Below, piece after piece: positions 46,086 to 57,528 of a DNA stretch of 64,000 bases; positions within the stretch are counted from its first letter, which is position 1, and each line of letters begins with the position of its first letter. Position numbers and translations under genes: made by a program. Source of the stretch: Nephrocerus scutellatus (taxonomy: Eukaryota > Arthropoda > Insecta > Diptera > Pipunculidae); contig OX352762.1 in NCBI GenBank assembly GCA_947095585.1, positions 31,286,669 through 31,350,668 of the forward strand. Direction: 5' to 3'. Below the pieces are notes generated by a model that saw nothing but the letters and a program-made list of their open reading frames with translations, made no database searches and had not been told where the DNA came from.

Positions 46086-49000
46086 ATGGCATTATCACTG
46101 TTGCAGGACGCGCAAACTAGAGGCATGTATAAATATAATTTTGATTATTCCAATCCTATAACTTCAAATAACAATCCTGCCTTTCCTTAAATCCATTGCT
46201 ATCTAAGAAGTCGAAGAAATAGCTAAACGGCATTACCAATTAATTTATTAACAAGTCCTATATAGTGTACCTTTTATCCCTTTTTAATTCTCCATGCCTT
46301 AAGATATTGTTTAAATAAATTGGTAAAGCTTGCACAATATATTGTTATCAGAAATTTTAGATTTCTACGGCGGGATCAAATTGTGAATATGCTTTACAAT
46401 AACCGCAATATCACAGTTAAAAAACGGCCAAATCCTTTCAATTTTTTAAATTTTCACATTTTTACATCAACGCATAAAGAAATGTAAAATTTGTGGTGTA
46501 ATAATTGTGTAATTTGTTATGTAATAGTATCCAGTATACATTGTTTTCCACTCAGTATATTAATACATTTTAGAAATTCACTTTAACAATTTTGAATTCA
46601 TCCTCCGATAAGAAAACACTATCAGCCAAAAGAAAACGGCTCCACATCACCATACTCGCAGTCGGATTTGTATTGATATAGGTCATACCTCATAAAAAGT
46701 AAAATATTTATATTTTCTTTATTATTAGTACATAATATGATGTAAAAATACTATGCCTACTTTTGTTATCCAGTAAACTTTATTGTTTTTCTATTTTTTG
46801 TGAATAAAATACCTTTTATCATTCCTCTTTTGCAAAGGAAATCTACTTTGGTGCGGCCAATTCACTTTTGTGTTGCACGATTTTTAAAAGGAAAATTTAT
46901 ATTCCTTAAAAACGTAAAATCGTGAATAAAAACTTCATTAAATGAGTAATAAATAATAAATAAATAATAATATTTATAATCGTCAAATTATGTTTTTGAG
47001 GTAGGAGCTGTATCACATTTTAACCCTCGCAGTCTTACAAACGAAAAAAAATTACAACGTTTGTTTACTTGTGGTTTGGTTTGAGGAGAAGAAAAAATAT
47101 TGCCGGCGAAAGTGTTAAGCACCAACGCCCGCCCCCAAAACTGTTTCAAACAACCCCATCGGCCACATGACGAAAACAATTTATAACTGATTCATATGCA
47201 TATGTGCATGCAAGCATAAGAGAAATATCTATGTTCCTGTTCTACATATGATCTCTTTGTCTCTTTCACAGTTGAATTTCCCCTTCGCACACTCTCTTAA
47301 TAAATAGAAAAAGTCTTTTAAACACATATGCAATTTTCATAAGAGAAAGTGTTTAACGCGAAATGCAAGCGTCAAGGATACAACTCATTCTGTCATATTC
47401 TCTTTGCATATAATTTGAAAAACGCATTGTGTTTGAGTACGATTATGAATATACACATATATGTATACATGCACGTTGAAGGATAGAGGTTAAGGTCCTT
47501 TCTCCGCTCGTGTACTGTCAAATACATGCATGTGTACAATAGAACTCACACGTGCCACGTGCCATTCAAGTAAACCACCCATCAAATTAGAAAAAAGGAA
47601 AACATTGCAAAACGTGCCATGTGGAGAAGAAAATTGGCAAAAGTCCGCTTGCATGACCAGTCCGCACCTTAGGGCATTTTGATTTTAGGTTAAATCCACT
47701 CATTCTCTACTCCAATTTTCCCTGTTTGACGCCATTTCCATACATATCTATCACAAACAAACCAAACTAATCTTTTCCATTTTTTATTTCTTGTTTCTGT
47801 AGGATTAGCCGCTGCCTTTGCCGGGATGAAGCGTGAAGAGGTTGATCGAAGTCTTTCAATGTCACCGCCAATGTCCGCCAACGCATCTTCAAGTGTTATG
47901 TATCCTGGACTGCAGCAAGCAGCAGCTTTTGGGATGCTTTCACCTCAGCTTTTAGCTGCCAATAGACAAGCAGCCGCTGCTTTTATGGTTGCTCAACTGC
48001 CGATGCCCACTCTAGCCCAATCGTTGTTTCCGCATCATCCAGCGCTTTTCGGTTCCTGGTCTGCCGCACATCAAGCATCAAATGTGTCACTTGCCGGTGG
48101 ACCACAGTCACCGCCGGCTAGCCCACATTCACCCATTGCCAATGGCCAGCACCAGAATCACTGCTTGGCCGCCATGACATCGCCGACGATAATTGACAGT
48201 AGCTCCGCCGTTGACATCCCATCGAAAAAATCACGCAAAATCACCGTTAAGAAGGATCTCATTTCGTCGCCAATTGAGATTTCAATGAGTGTGAACGATT
48301 TGTACAACACCCCCGGCCCGATCTCTCCGCCATCCAGTGGATCATCGCCTAACTCGAACCATGAAGGACAGGGCGGTCACAAGGATGCCTCCCGCGACAA
48401 GAGTTTCACCTGCACCATCTGCAGTCGTTCATTCGGATACAAGCACGTCTTGCAGAACCACGAACGCACTCACACCGGCGAGAAACCATTCGAATGCCCC
48501 GAGTGTCACAAGCGATTCACTCGCGATCATCACCTTAAAACCCACATGCGTTTGCATACTGGCGAGAAACCATATCACTGCAGTCATTGCGACCGCCAGT
48601 TTGTGCAAGTGGCGAACCTACGTCGCCATCTCCGTGTCCACACTGGCGAGCGTCCGTACACTTGCGAAATCTGCGACGGCAAGTTCAGCGACTCTAACCA
48701 ACTGAAATCACATATGCTTGTGCACAATGGCGAGAAGCCGTTTGAGTGCGAGTGTTGCCACATGAAATTCCGCCGTCGCCATCATCTCATGAACCACAAG
48801 TGCGGCATCCAAGGCCCACCAACACCGGCAATCAGCCCGGCGATATCAGACTACCAGATGATGATTGATCAGAAATCCGCCATCAGCCCATTCGCTTCTG
48901 ATGAGTCAATGGACCTTAATAAGTCCACACTCACCGAAGCTCCGCTAGATCTCTCCGAGGACGGAGGCATGAGTGCCAGCAGCAGCGTTGACGGCAATCG

Positions 49001-49262
49001 CAATCGCAAGCCACACGACATCCGACGGGTGTTCCGTCTACCGCCACAGATAATGCATGTGGTCAGCGACATGCCAGAACAGACCGAGCCCGAGGATCTC
49101 AGCTTGCATTCGCCGCGCCCACAACACGACAGCAGATTGTCAGCACAATGGCCTACGTCGATGCACCACGACGACATCGATTTAGACGAACTGGATGATG
49201 CAGCCACCCTGTACATGCGACAGCAGCAACTGAAAATGGAACAGCAAATTCTAATGAAATAA
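46086..49262 (+). CDS. Kr: Krüppel gap-gene zinc-finger transcription factor
   Basis: Two coding exons: 46086-46122 and 47803-49262 (stop TAA), about 498 residues, close to the roughly 500 of Drosophila Kr. Exon 1 encodes [12 protein letters not shown]; exon 2 continues LAAAFAG and the SMSPPMSA block. An Ala/Gln-rich region follows, then [10 protein letters not shown], then zinc fingers at about residues 216-346: four C2H2 fingers joined by TGEKP/TGERP linkers and a fifth of C2HC type ending in HLMNHKC. The tail has APLDLS and PEDLS, the latter a CtBP-binding type motif near residue 442. Kr is a nuclear DNA-binding repressor that patterns the central embryo. The intron appears to use a GC donor. 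The ATG in exon 2 (47826) would drop the conserved N-terminus. Confidence 0.95.
46123..47802 (+). other. Kr intron, apparent GC-AG type
   Basis: The donor reads GAG|GCATGT and the acceptor TTGTTTCTGTAG|GATTA. Only this pairing joins the conserved QTR-x-LAAA reading frame: the nearby GT at 46127 would shift the frame and reach a stop soon after. At 1,680 bp it is long for this gene; I recall a few hundred bases in Drosophila melanogaster. It is AT-rich and contains no recognised repeat. Confidence 0.7.
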
Positions 49263-50170
49263 GTTTTTCTATTGGGAAATGAAATGTGTTTTTCCCGCCA
49301 CCAATAACAACAACAAAAAATTGTCTGTATGTTATAGAAGAAAATGAATTGTACATACATTATATAGCGTGAAGAATTCCAAAGATCAACCGCGTTTACC
49401 AAAAATTTTCAATGAAATTAACAAAAAAAAAAAACAAAATTGAATTTTGAACAGAAATTTCTTACAAAAACGAAACAGGAATTTATCATTAAGTACAAGG
49501 ACTCTCCTAGGATTAATTCATATTTGCTAAGAATACAAAAAATTGTAAATATATATTATTTGTGCTTATACTATATAGATATACTATACTATATACATAT
49601 ACACATTTTTATAAATTGTACAAAAATATTCGAACTAAAACAGAAACGGGTAAACAGATAGCCAGGAACAGGAACAAACTACACGGCTGCAGCGCTATAG
49701 CCTCAAACCCAGCTCGATCCAAAAATTATATTTATTAATTTATGTTGATTGTTATTTTGATGTTTTTGTTTTTTTTTTCCTAACGAAAAGTAATTTTTAA
49801 TTTTATCGCAAACAAAACAAACCAAACAGCGACCAAAAATTGTACAGATTATAAATAAAAACATAATTGTAAATTTGTCTACATTTCGAATAATTTCATT
49901 AGTCTTTAGATTAAATTTTAATAGTACCTTTTAGGGAGATAGCTATACAATCAAAATAAACTATAAGTTATTGAATTTGTTTTTCGTCCAATGAAAAATG
50001 TTGTGTTTTTCCTTTAATACTAATATTAACAATTCGGTTTTCGTTTAAAGAGTTGATTTCTTTTAATTAATATACCATTATTGTTATGTATCATCATTAT
50101 TATTGAATTGGTTATTGTCTTAATGGCGAATTGTGAAGAAACTTTAATAACAAACAAATAAAAACCGAAT
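49263..50170 (+). other. Kr 3'UTR and polyadenylation signals
   Basis: AT-rich non-coding DNA follows the Kr stop. Candidate AATAAA signals lie at 49854-49859, 49955-49960 and 50157-50162, giving 3'UTRs of about 0.6-0.9 kb. Which is used cannot be told from sequence alone. Confidence 0.5.
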
Positions 50171-50594
50171 TCTGATGAAATTAATTAATAGTTTCGTTTA
50201 TTTTTATTTTCTTTTATTTTATTTGCTTTGCTTTGCAGATCCTTTTCTCTGCTGTTGTTGTTGTTTCTGGCTTAATTTCAATTAAAAATTTTAAATTTTA
50301 ATTGAAAAATAAAAACACGAAACCTCATGTACAATATATACAATATAACTCTCGTATTAAGATCCTCAACATAGAAACCAAAAACAGGAATATTAACCAA
50401 ATACCTCTGAATGACTAAAGTTGAAATTTGGCTCTATTATTATTAAATTATTAACAAATTATATGATATATGAACTAGTACTAATTAATGTATGTGTATA
50501 GAAAAAAAAGTAATATTTATTATACATAAAAAAATGTATAAATACTCGTAACAAAATAATGGATTAAAATAATACATGTACGAGTATCTTATAT

Positions 50595-50597
50595 ACG

Positions 50598-50666
<69 letters not shown>
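50595..50666. repeat. AT dinucleotide microsatellite
   Basis: A nearly pure run of AT units of about 60 bp, preceded by ATATACGTATATATACATAT. A shorter pure AT run is at 50944-50962. Both lie downstream of Kr and are likely length-variable. Confidence 0.9.
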
Positions 50667-50668
<2 letters not shown>

Positions 50669-51997
50669 CCCCAAAGTCTTTGTTTAACGTTATTTTGTTT
50701 GCAATGATCTTCGTTCATCATTCAAGTGTATGGTATACAAGTTCCTCAAAAATAGGCAGAGATTTGCATTAAAATTGCAATCAAAAAATTGTAATAGCGC
50801 ACTACAACTACTTCTAATTATGTATGTAAAAAAAAACAATATATAGCTTTTTTTACTTATAAAAGATTCAATAAAAATAACGAATTGTTCATTTTATCAA
50901 TAATTATATTTTCGCCAAATGTGATCACTTCCATACATGACATGATATATATATATATATATACTCACACTTTAGTAAGTGTTACGTATTATATCAGTAT
51001 ATATAGTAACTTTAGCTGGTAAGCGGCTTGCCGTTAATATTATTGTAAATAGGATTTCCCCAAAAAAAAAACTCGAACTTCAATGTGCAATATTAATTTC
51101 TTCGTTCGTTGTATTGTGTATATATAAATCTTCATGCAAAGTTTCAAGAAATTTATTTAATAATATTTCATAAAAATACCTATAGGCAAATTTAAATTCG
51201 TAATAATAATTAACTTAATATTTTAAAATCTCATTAAAAATAATTGTTGATGTTGATGATTAGCTTACAACAATTAAGTAGTTATTTAAAACAGTTAAAA
51301 ACATCCATGAAAATAAATACATATGTAAAATGAAATATTTCCATTTTAACTCAACGTGCATTTTTCGTTCGTTTTTGGTGAGGGAAAGGTTACAAAGAGA
51401 ATGTACACTTTCGTATCGTTGTACACGTGGTTGTGTGTCGATACACGGAATAACGCACAACGGAAAAAAATATTTTTTTAATAAAAGAAACTAACTGATT
51501 CTGGGCGCTTCGCTACCCGCACACATGAACCTCCGCTTACCACAGCGGGGATGTACTATATCCTAAAACCTTCCGACACCTGCCAATAATATAAATTAAA
51601 ACTTTCCTAACAATCGGTTTGTAAATGTGGCTGATATATACATTTTACATTTCACACCCCCTACAAAGGGTGAAGAGTGGTGTATTAACCGTCTATTGCA
51701 TACAAAGTCATATGTATGTGGATTTTTATGTATGTATGTATGAAGTATGAATTAGTATTACTATATTGTTTAAAGTGCAAATATTGTTATATAATCGAAT
51801 TGGTGTGCTTCGTATTTACGATATGTAAATTCTTATGTTTTTTCATTTCACGAGTGCAAAGATATGCGCTGTTGAGAAAAGATTTCTTTATAAAACGACA
51901 AACTTCTGAATGTAAGTGTTCGTTAGTTTTTTTCAATATAACATAACTTCAAGTAGTTCTTTTATTAGTTGCCGCAAATGTTATTCAATTCCTAGAG
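50667..51997. other. Intergenic DNA downstream of Kr
   Basis: No gene or shared repeat is recognised. GC is slightly higher at 51490-51680. If the piggyBac element beginning near 52.0 kb has a left terminal repeat, it should lie here, but I could not identify it with confidence. Confidence 0.4.
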
Positions 51998-54590
51998 ATG
52001 AATCGCAAAGTTATGATTAAAAAATAGATTCAGAAGGCGAAGCAGTAGAAGATCGGCCTTGGAACGTGCCAGGTAATATACCTGAAACAGATAAAATCAG
52101 TTATGCAGAAGCAGATATACCAATGTCTAAACTCACTTCAGAAAAACAGGAAAATAACCAGGAAGCCGGCTAAATTGGAAACATATCAGAAGGAAGATTG
52201 TCCTTTACGAGGAACGAATTTTTTGTATTCCTCTTCACTAAAGAGCTTAATCAAAATAAACAAAAAGAAAATACCGTTTTTAACCAAAATAAGGGAACGA
52301 CTACCTTTAATCCCTACAGAACAATATCTTGCAGTAGACGAGTAAATAATACCCGTAAAATGCCCTCATAACTTGAAACAATCATAATCATATTTGGCTC
52401 TACAACCGGTGTCCGGTCCTGGCCTCCCGCAAAAAATATATCCACCGGTCGCGATTTCAAGCCGATGTCATACTGCTTAACATACGAGCTTAATTCTCTT
52501 CACGATGTCGACATCGCGGTAACGCTCATAATCTCACCATTATAGAGTCTCCGGAATTGTTCTTCCTCACATACGGGGCCAACAATTCTCCGTAAGTCTT
52601 TCTCTCGAACGCGGCTAAGACGTCCGAATGCTTTTCTCGGATCTGTATGTAAGTACTGGTATAACCATTGTCTTATATACCAGCAGCTTGGATGTTATTG
52701 TTAAATTCCTGGATTTGAACAGTCTTGACAGACTATAGTAGGCTTTGATGGCTTTAAGCAACCGTGCGCGTATTTCTGGTTTTATGCTGTTATGGGCTGC
52801 TACAGTTGACCCAAGATAGTTAAATGAATGCACAACTTCAAATTCGCGCTCCACCATTTGGATTGAGGGACCAGTGTTGGATATTCTACTCGCAGACGTG
52901 GCCACCATGTTCTTTGTTTTGCTCTCATTTATGTGCAGCCCCAGATTTCATGCCGCCTGCTCGATCTGGATGAAAGCTCCCTGTACAGCTCTTCGGTTTC
53001 TACCAACGATGTCAATATCGTCTGCGTAAGCCAGTATCTGAATGGACTTATAGAGGATTATTCCTCTCGCCGTTACGTCGGATTCCTCTGTAGGTGCGTG
53101 AACGTTTATGAGTCTTATGTTATTAAATCTGCCCTCGCGAAGAGTGCATAGCCGCTTTAAAGGCGATAACGGTGGGTTTCATTCTTTTGCTGACTAGAAA
53201 CTCCACCCAGAGCACATAATTTCATGCATGACAGCTGTAATATATGTCATATTCTGATTTCTGTAAGACACCATTCTCCGTCCACCGCATCTCCTAAATT
53301 GCTGTTATGTCAGCATTATATTTGGACAGGGTAGCTCGAGCTCTCTACAGTGAGCGCATGTTCCATGAGAAAATTCTTAAATCATTTAGCAGTTTTTGTT
53401 GCCTTGGTCGTCGTCGTTCATCAGTGTATCCGAGGCTGATTTGGGGTTCCGTAATATGTTTTTTTTCGGGCGAGGTTATTGGCGTCGCGCCAACCTTACT
53501 TTGAAGGGACTAGCCCGATCATTTTGCTTTTCCTGTACTGGAGGAAAATTACCAGCGACCACCACGTGGAGGTTTGATCACACTTCCACCAGTCAGAGAT
53601 AGTTGGGGCCACATGCATTTCTGAAGCATTCTGTGTTATTCGCCCTACTCTGCAGATCGCTGACCGCCTTGAAACTTGAAACAATATAATCCGAAAAACC
53701 ACATAAATGGGGTTACAAAAATCCTACTCTTAGTGGAGTATCTGGATTAAGCTATGACTTTAATCTATTTGCTGGAGAGCAAAGCATGGTGCTCCAAATC
53801 TGAAGAGGAAATGTAGTTTCACGGGTTGTTATGACAGTTCCAGACGACAAAACTTTAATATATTTTTTGACAATTGATTCAATAGCCCAAAACTACAAGT
53901 TACTCTACCGAAAAAGGACTTCCACTTCCACTAGGAACGTTAACACTTAATAGAGTTCAAAACATTAAAGTTCACACAGAAAAATAAAAGGAAAAGGACG
54001 CGCAAATATAATCAAGAAGGTCGGAAAGATCGATGGTATTACCGTTTCATTCTTCTCTCTGTTGTACCATTTTGTTGTACACATGCTATCAATCTACATG
54101 GGAAGTAGTCCAAAATAAAAGAAGCTTCTCCAGAAGGAAAGACAAATATATAGAAATATACAGCCCCAAAGTTATTGACAAAAAAAAATTTTAAAATTGA
54201 AATTAGATTAAAAAATTGTATCATAATATTGTTTGCTCACTTCTTGGATATAAGTGTTGTCAACGCTCAGATTTTATGGCGTCGGAAAACTGATTTGTAT
54301 ATGAAAAATGCTGTTAAAAATCTCAGCAGAAAAAGAGATCGGCCTCTTTCATGCTTATAGGTACTACAACCAGCCAAAATATTGCTCGCCTTCGGGACAT
54401 GCCACTATATTCTTTCAGGCTGGCTTCAATGGGTCATCTTCCAGAATGGCAAAAAACCAGACAACTATGGCAAAACGATTGTATGTTTCGTTCATTCATT
54501 TTTGCTCCAAATCTAAAGTCTACTTATGCTTAAACAAAGACAGAATTTGCTTTATTTCATTCATATATAATTCACGTGAATGATTATTTT
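51998..54590 (+). pseudogene. piggyBac-type (PGBD4-like) transposase, decayed and split
   Basis: Before the inserted LINE the frame gives FLTKIRERLPLIPTEQYLAV then DE at 52337-52342, the Asp-Glu block of the piggyBac catalytic core. After it (from 53686) come PHKWGYK-like codons, GVSGLSYDFNLFAGEQ, NYKLL, a KVGKIDGITVSFF segment, LSIYMGSS, then FAHFLDISVVNAQILWRR (about 54230-54290). Last is a Cys-rich tail, CSKSKVYLCLNKDRICF, at 54503-54553. Order and spacing match the family through to its C-terminal zinc-binding region. Many stops and frameshifts; no TTAA-flanked ends seen. Confidence 0.75.
52383..53672 (-). mobile_element. R1 LINE inserted in the piggyBac gene, internally deleted
   Basis: It is flanked by AACTTGAAACAAT at 52370-52382 and 53673-53685, a perfect 13-bp duplication. 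It has both family ends (3' tail with TTTGGCTC at left, GGCGGTCAGC at right), yet is only 1.29 kb because the middle is missing. It keeps antisense thumb codons (52615-52908) and 5'UTR/endonuclease-start sequence. As it splits a recognisable transposase, it inserted after the piggyBac element. Confidence 0.8.
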
Positions 54591-55429
54591 AAAAAGTGAA
54601 AATATTTCTCTTAGTTGCATAAAACGCCATATATGGCATACTCTTTTTAGCTTAAAATTACATAGGACGCCTTATATGGGAAGAAATATTATTTTCAAAA
54701 AATAAATTCAGTATACTTTTGGGTATTAGAAAATTTTTTTTATATATACAGATAATTTTCTGAGAATTAAGTTGCGATTCTTAGTAAGTCCTCAAGTAAG
54801 TTGCCTTCAAATGTAGTTGTTGTAAGCTATAACACGAAAAAGGCATGGGTGTTAAGTGAGAAGATGGATTTTTTAAATGTTTTGTAGGAAACTTGCTCAG
54901 ATTTCTTTCTAAGCAATGTTAACATACAATCCTTGTAAGTTGTTACATAAATTACTACTAAAAAACAACTAAAAAATTCATGCAAATTCTTAAATAGGAG
55001 ATTCGAGTACAAAGTTTGAATAAAATCGGGTTAATCACTTCCAAGACCAAGATCAAGACAAGACCAAGAATATGTATGCAAGACTGCAAGACTCATGCAT
55101 TTTAAGTTGGGTAATTGCTCAGTTTGCATTTATTTTTAGAACCTACATAATATGACGTATGCTGAAGATCTTCAGCGGTTCTGTTGTGTTGTGTATACAT
55201 ACATTGCCATTTCATTTGTAACTTACACCTTTAACGTACTCTTAACTTTAACTTAAAGCTTTGTATATTGCTTACCACCGAATCAAATATATGTGGTGGG
55301 GGACTGGTCGATTACCAATATCACCAATATTAGTGTTGATACTATAGTTTTCGGGTTCGCTGAGTTGAATAGTGTGATGGTAAGGCACCTATATTGGGAT
55401 GATTTCGTTTTAGAGCACGGGGGGGATGG
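54591..55429. other. Mixed debris: possible piggyBac right flank, family F scrap, hAT-type repeats
   Basis: The interval holds two 'acgcc..tatatgg' repeats near 54626 and 54671, possibly subterminal to the piggyBac element. A 45-bp scrap of family F lies at 54994-55040 ('tttgaataaaatcgggttaat'). Immediately after it is an AAGACC-type run at 55041-55096. From 55283 a sequence with the motif 'attagtgttgatactatagtttt' begins; related copies occur near 55780 and 58309. Confidence 0.4.
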
Positions 55430-55437
55430 CCGATATT

Positions 55438-57520
55438 TAGTGATGAGCAAACGCAAGACAAAGACCATTAATTTTATCTCGGTCTTGGTCTTGGTCTTGC
55501 ATTCGTGCCATTAGTCTTGATCTTGGTCTTGGTCTTACAGCCTGAGTCTTAGTCTTGTTCTTGCTGTCTTGTTAAGAAAATTCTTGCAGACCAAAGTAAT
55601 TTTTGAATAATGTCTATATGAATATATATTAATAGATGTATGTATTTTTGTTCTAGCAAAACTGTGGACCGCCTTGTTCAATTTTAACTAAACTTGTTAG
55701 TTGGTACACATATTACTTAAAATAAACCATTATCATCTCTATTAGCGCTTGTAGGGAGGGGAATTTATGTAAAAATAATCGATGTTAGTGTAGATCCCGT
55801 AGTTTTTGTGATGCGTTGTGACATGAGTTGTGACAGTTAGACATCCATATTTTCTCTCGGGGATTACACGTAAAAATAATCTTTTTCACATGCACCACTT
55901 ACACCACATGCTAAATGCAAAACACACGCCCTAAGAAACTGAGATCAGCACAAAATTGCACCTCTCTTTTTTTACGATTTTCAAAATCTACGGAACTTTT
56001 GATATCACTATCAAAACTTTTGGGTTTTTTTATAAATAGATATACTACAACCGTAGAAGCAACAACCTACATGTGCTGAAAATTGATAAGTGTTAAAGCA
56101 AGCCCACCACGACAATATAATTTTCCTCACAAAATAGCTAAAAATAGTAGACTTGAAGATATAAATGGGTTCATCTATTTAGTAGAAAATTTAAACAAAA
56201 TTAAATTCGAACAAGGAATTTAAATTTTTTTTAAGTTTAAAAAAAAGATTTAAAACGAAAAATTTCACATTCAAAGATCTAAACTCGGTTTTATTTGTAT
56301 TTTCTTAAGTGGCAGTGGAAGTTGCGGTGCCTACCATTTATTTAATACTACCTGAGTGCCCGGCGAGGCGGCTTTGCACGTTTGTATAATTGGGCACTTA
56401 TACTTATGGGTGCCGTGAAAAAAGGCCAAGTGACGCCAAATGGCCTTATGTCGCTTTGTGGAAGTGACATAAGGCTAAATTATATCATTTGGCCATATAA
56501 TGACACTTCCACAAAGCGACATAAGACGATTTGGCGCTGCATATATGAATTTGCTTACCTTACCTAATTTATATATACGCTCCTCTTAAAAGGATAAAAA
56601 TAAGTTTTTGTTATTGAAAAATACTTGGTCTCAAAATAATTTAGCCTTATGGCGCTTTAGCAAAGCCAAATACTAAAATTGGCCTTATGTCACTTTATAT
56701 CACGGCACCGTAATATATTTTACAACAAGTTTCGTTAAAATTGGTCAAGGCGTTCCAGAGTTAGTTTGGTACAAACATACATGAAGTCTCTATTTTCTAT
56801 ATATATAGATTTCTCAAAGTCTTAACTTCTAAATAAATGCTTAGTTTTCTTATATGTATTTAGTTGTGATGATGTTCACAAAGTCTTGTCCTATTTATAG
56901 TATTGTCCTATTATAGTCTTTCATCAGTTAGTATATACATACAAAACTACCAACATTTATGTTTAGCGGTTAGCTGTAAAAAAATTTGTTCAAGAAAGTC
57001 TAGACTTATTTTTTCAAAAAAAATCCGTCAATTTCAACATTTATATTTGTAACTGATGGCATGTCACACACGTCTCCGTTGACGTTTTTTTTATTTTTTT
57101 TTTGTCAAACCTAGTTTATATGACTTGTCTGGCATGAAAAAACATATAACAAAAGCCTAACCAAGAAATATAAAATTTCCAGGAAATGACAATCTATGTA
57201 TGTACATACATATGCCTGTAAATACTATACTAGACATCAGACATGCTGAAGATCTTCTGTCTGGGTTTTTGAGTTTGGTATTGTTATATACGTTTCTAAC
57301 TACAAATAAACATACGACATATGTAGATTTTAAAAGTAAATATCAACAAAGAAATTACGTAACTTTAAATGCAAGAGTCTTACAGTCTTGCAGTCTTGCA
57401 TAGATCTTCTAGGTCTTGGTCTTGGTCTTGCACACTCAGTGTTGGTCTTGCAACTGAATGATTGGTCATTTCAAGACCAAGACAAGACTGCAAGACCAAG
57501 ACCAATTTTGCTCATCACTA
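55438..57520. mobile_element. hAT-type element with AAGACC subterminal arrays
   Basis: The left end TAGTGATGAGCAA (55438-55450) and right end TTGCTCATCACTA (57508-57520) are perfect 13-bp inverted repeats. Both are flanked by CCGATATT (55430-55437 and 57521-57528), a perfect 8-bp duplication as made by hAT transposases. Just inside each end lie arrays of GGTCTT/AAGACC hexamers (55480-55574 and 57370-57505), largely in opposite orientation. The 2,083-bp body has no recognisable transposase, so it is non-autonomous. It also encloses a smaller foldback MITE at 56405-56715. Confidence 0.75.
56405..56715. mobile_element. Foldback MITE nested in the hAT-type element
   Basis: The outer ends read GGGTGCCGTGA at left and, inverted, CGGTGCCGTGA at right. 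Inside is a perfect 22-bp inverted repeat, 56445-56466 against 56504-56525 (core CTTATGTCGCTTTG), separated by 37 bp; with mismatches the arms extend to about 37 bp. A third, diverged arm lies near 56645-56700. It is non-coding and the DNA would form a strong hairpin. Confidence 0.6.
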
Positions 57521-57528
57521 CCGATATT

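Noticed and set aside
48337..48705. 122-codon frame within Kr in another frame
   Set aside because: It is the shadow of the zinc-finger coding frame; repeated Cys/His codons keep the alternative frame open.
50595..50666. Long AT run as a replication origin or scaffold element
   Set aside because: A simple microsatellite explains it; nothing else supports a functional role.
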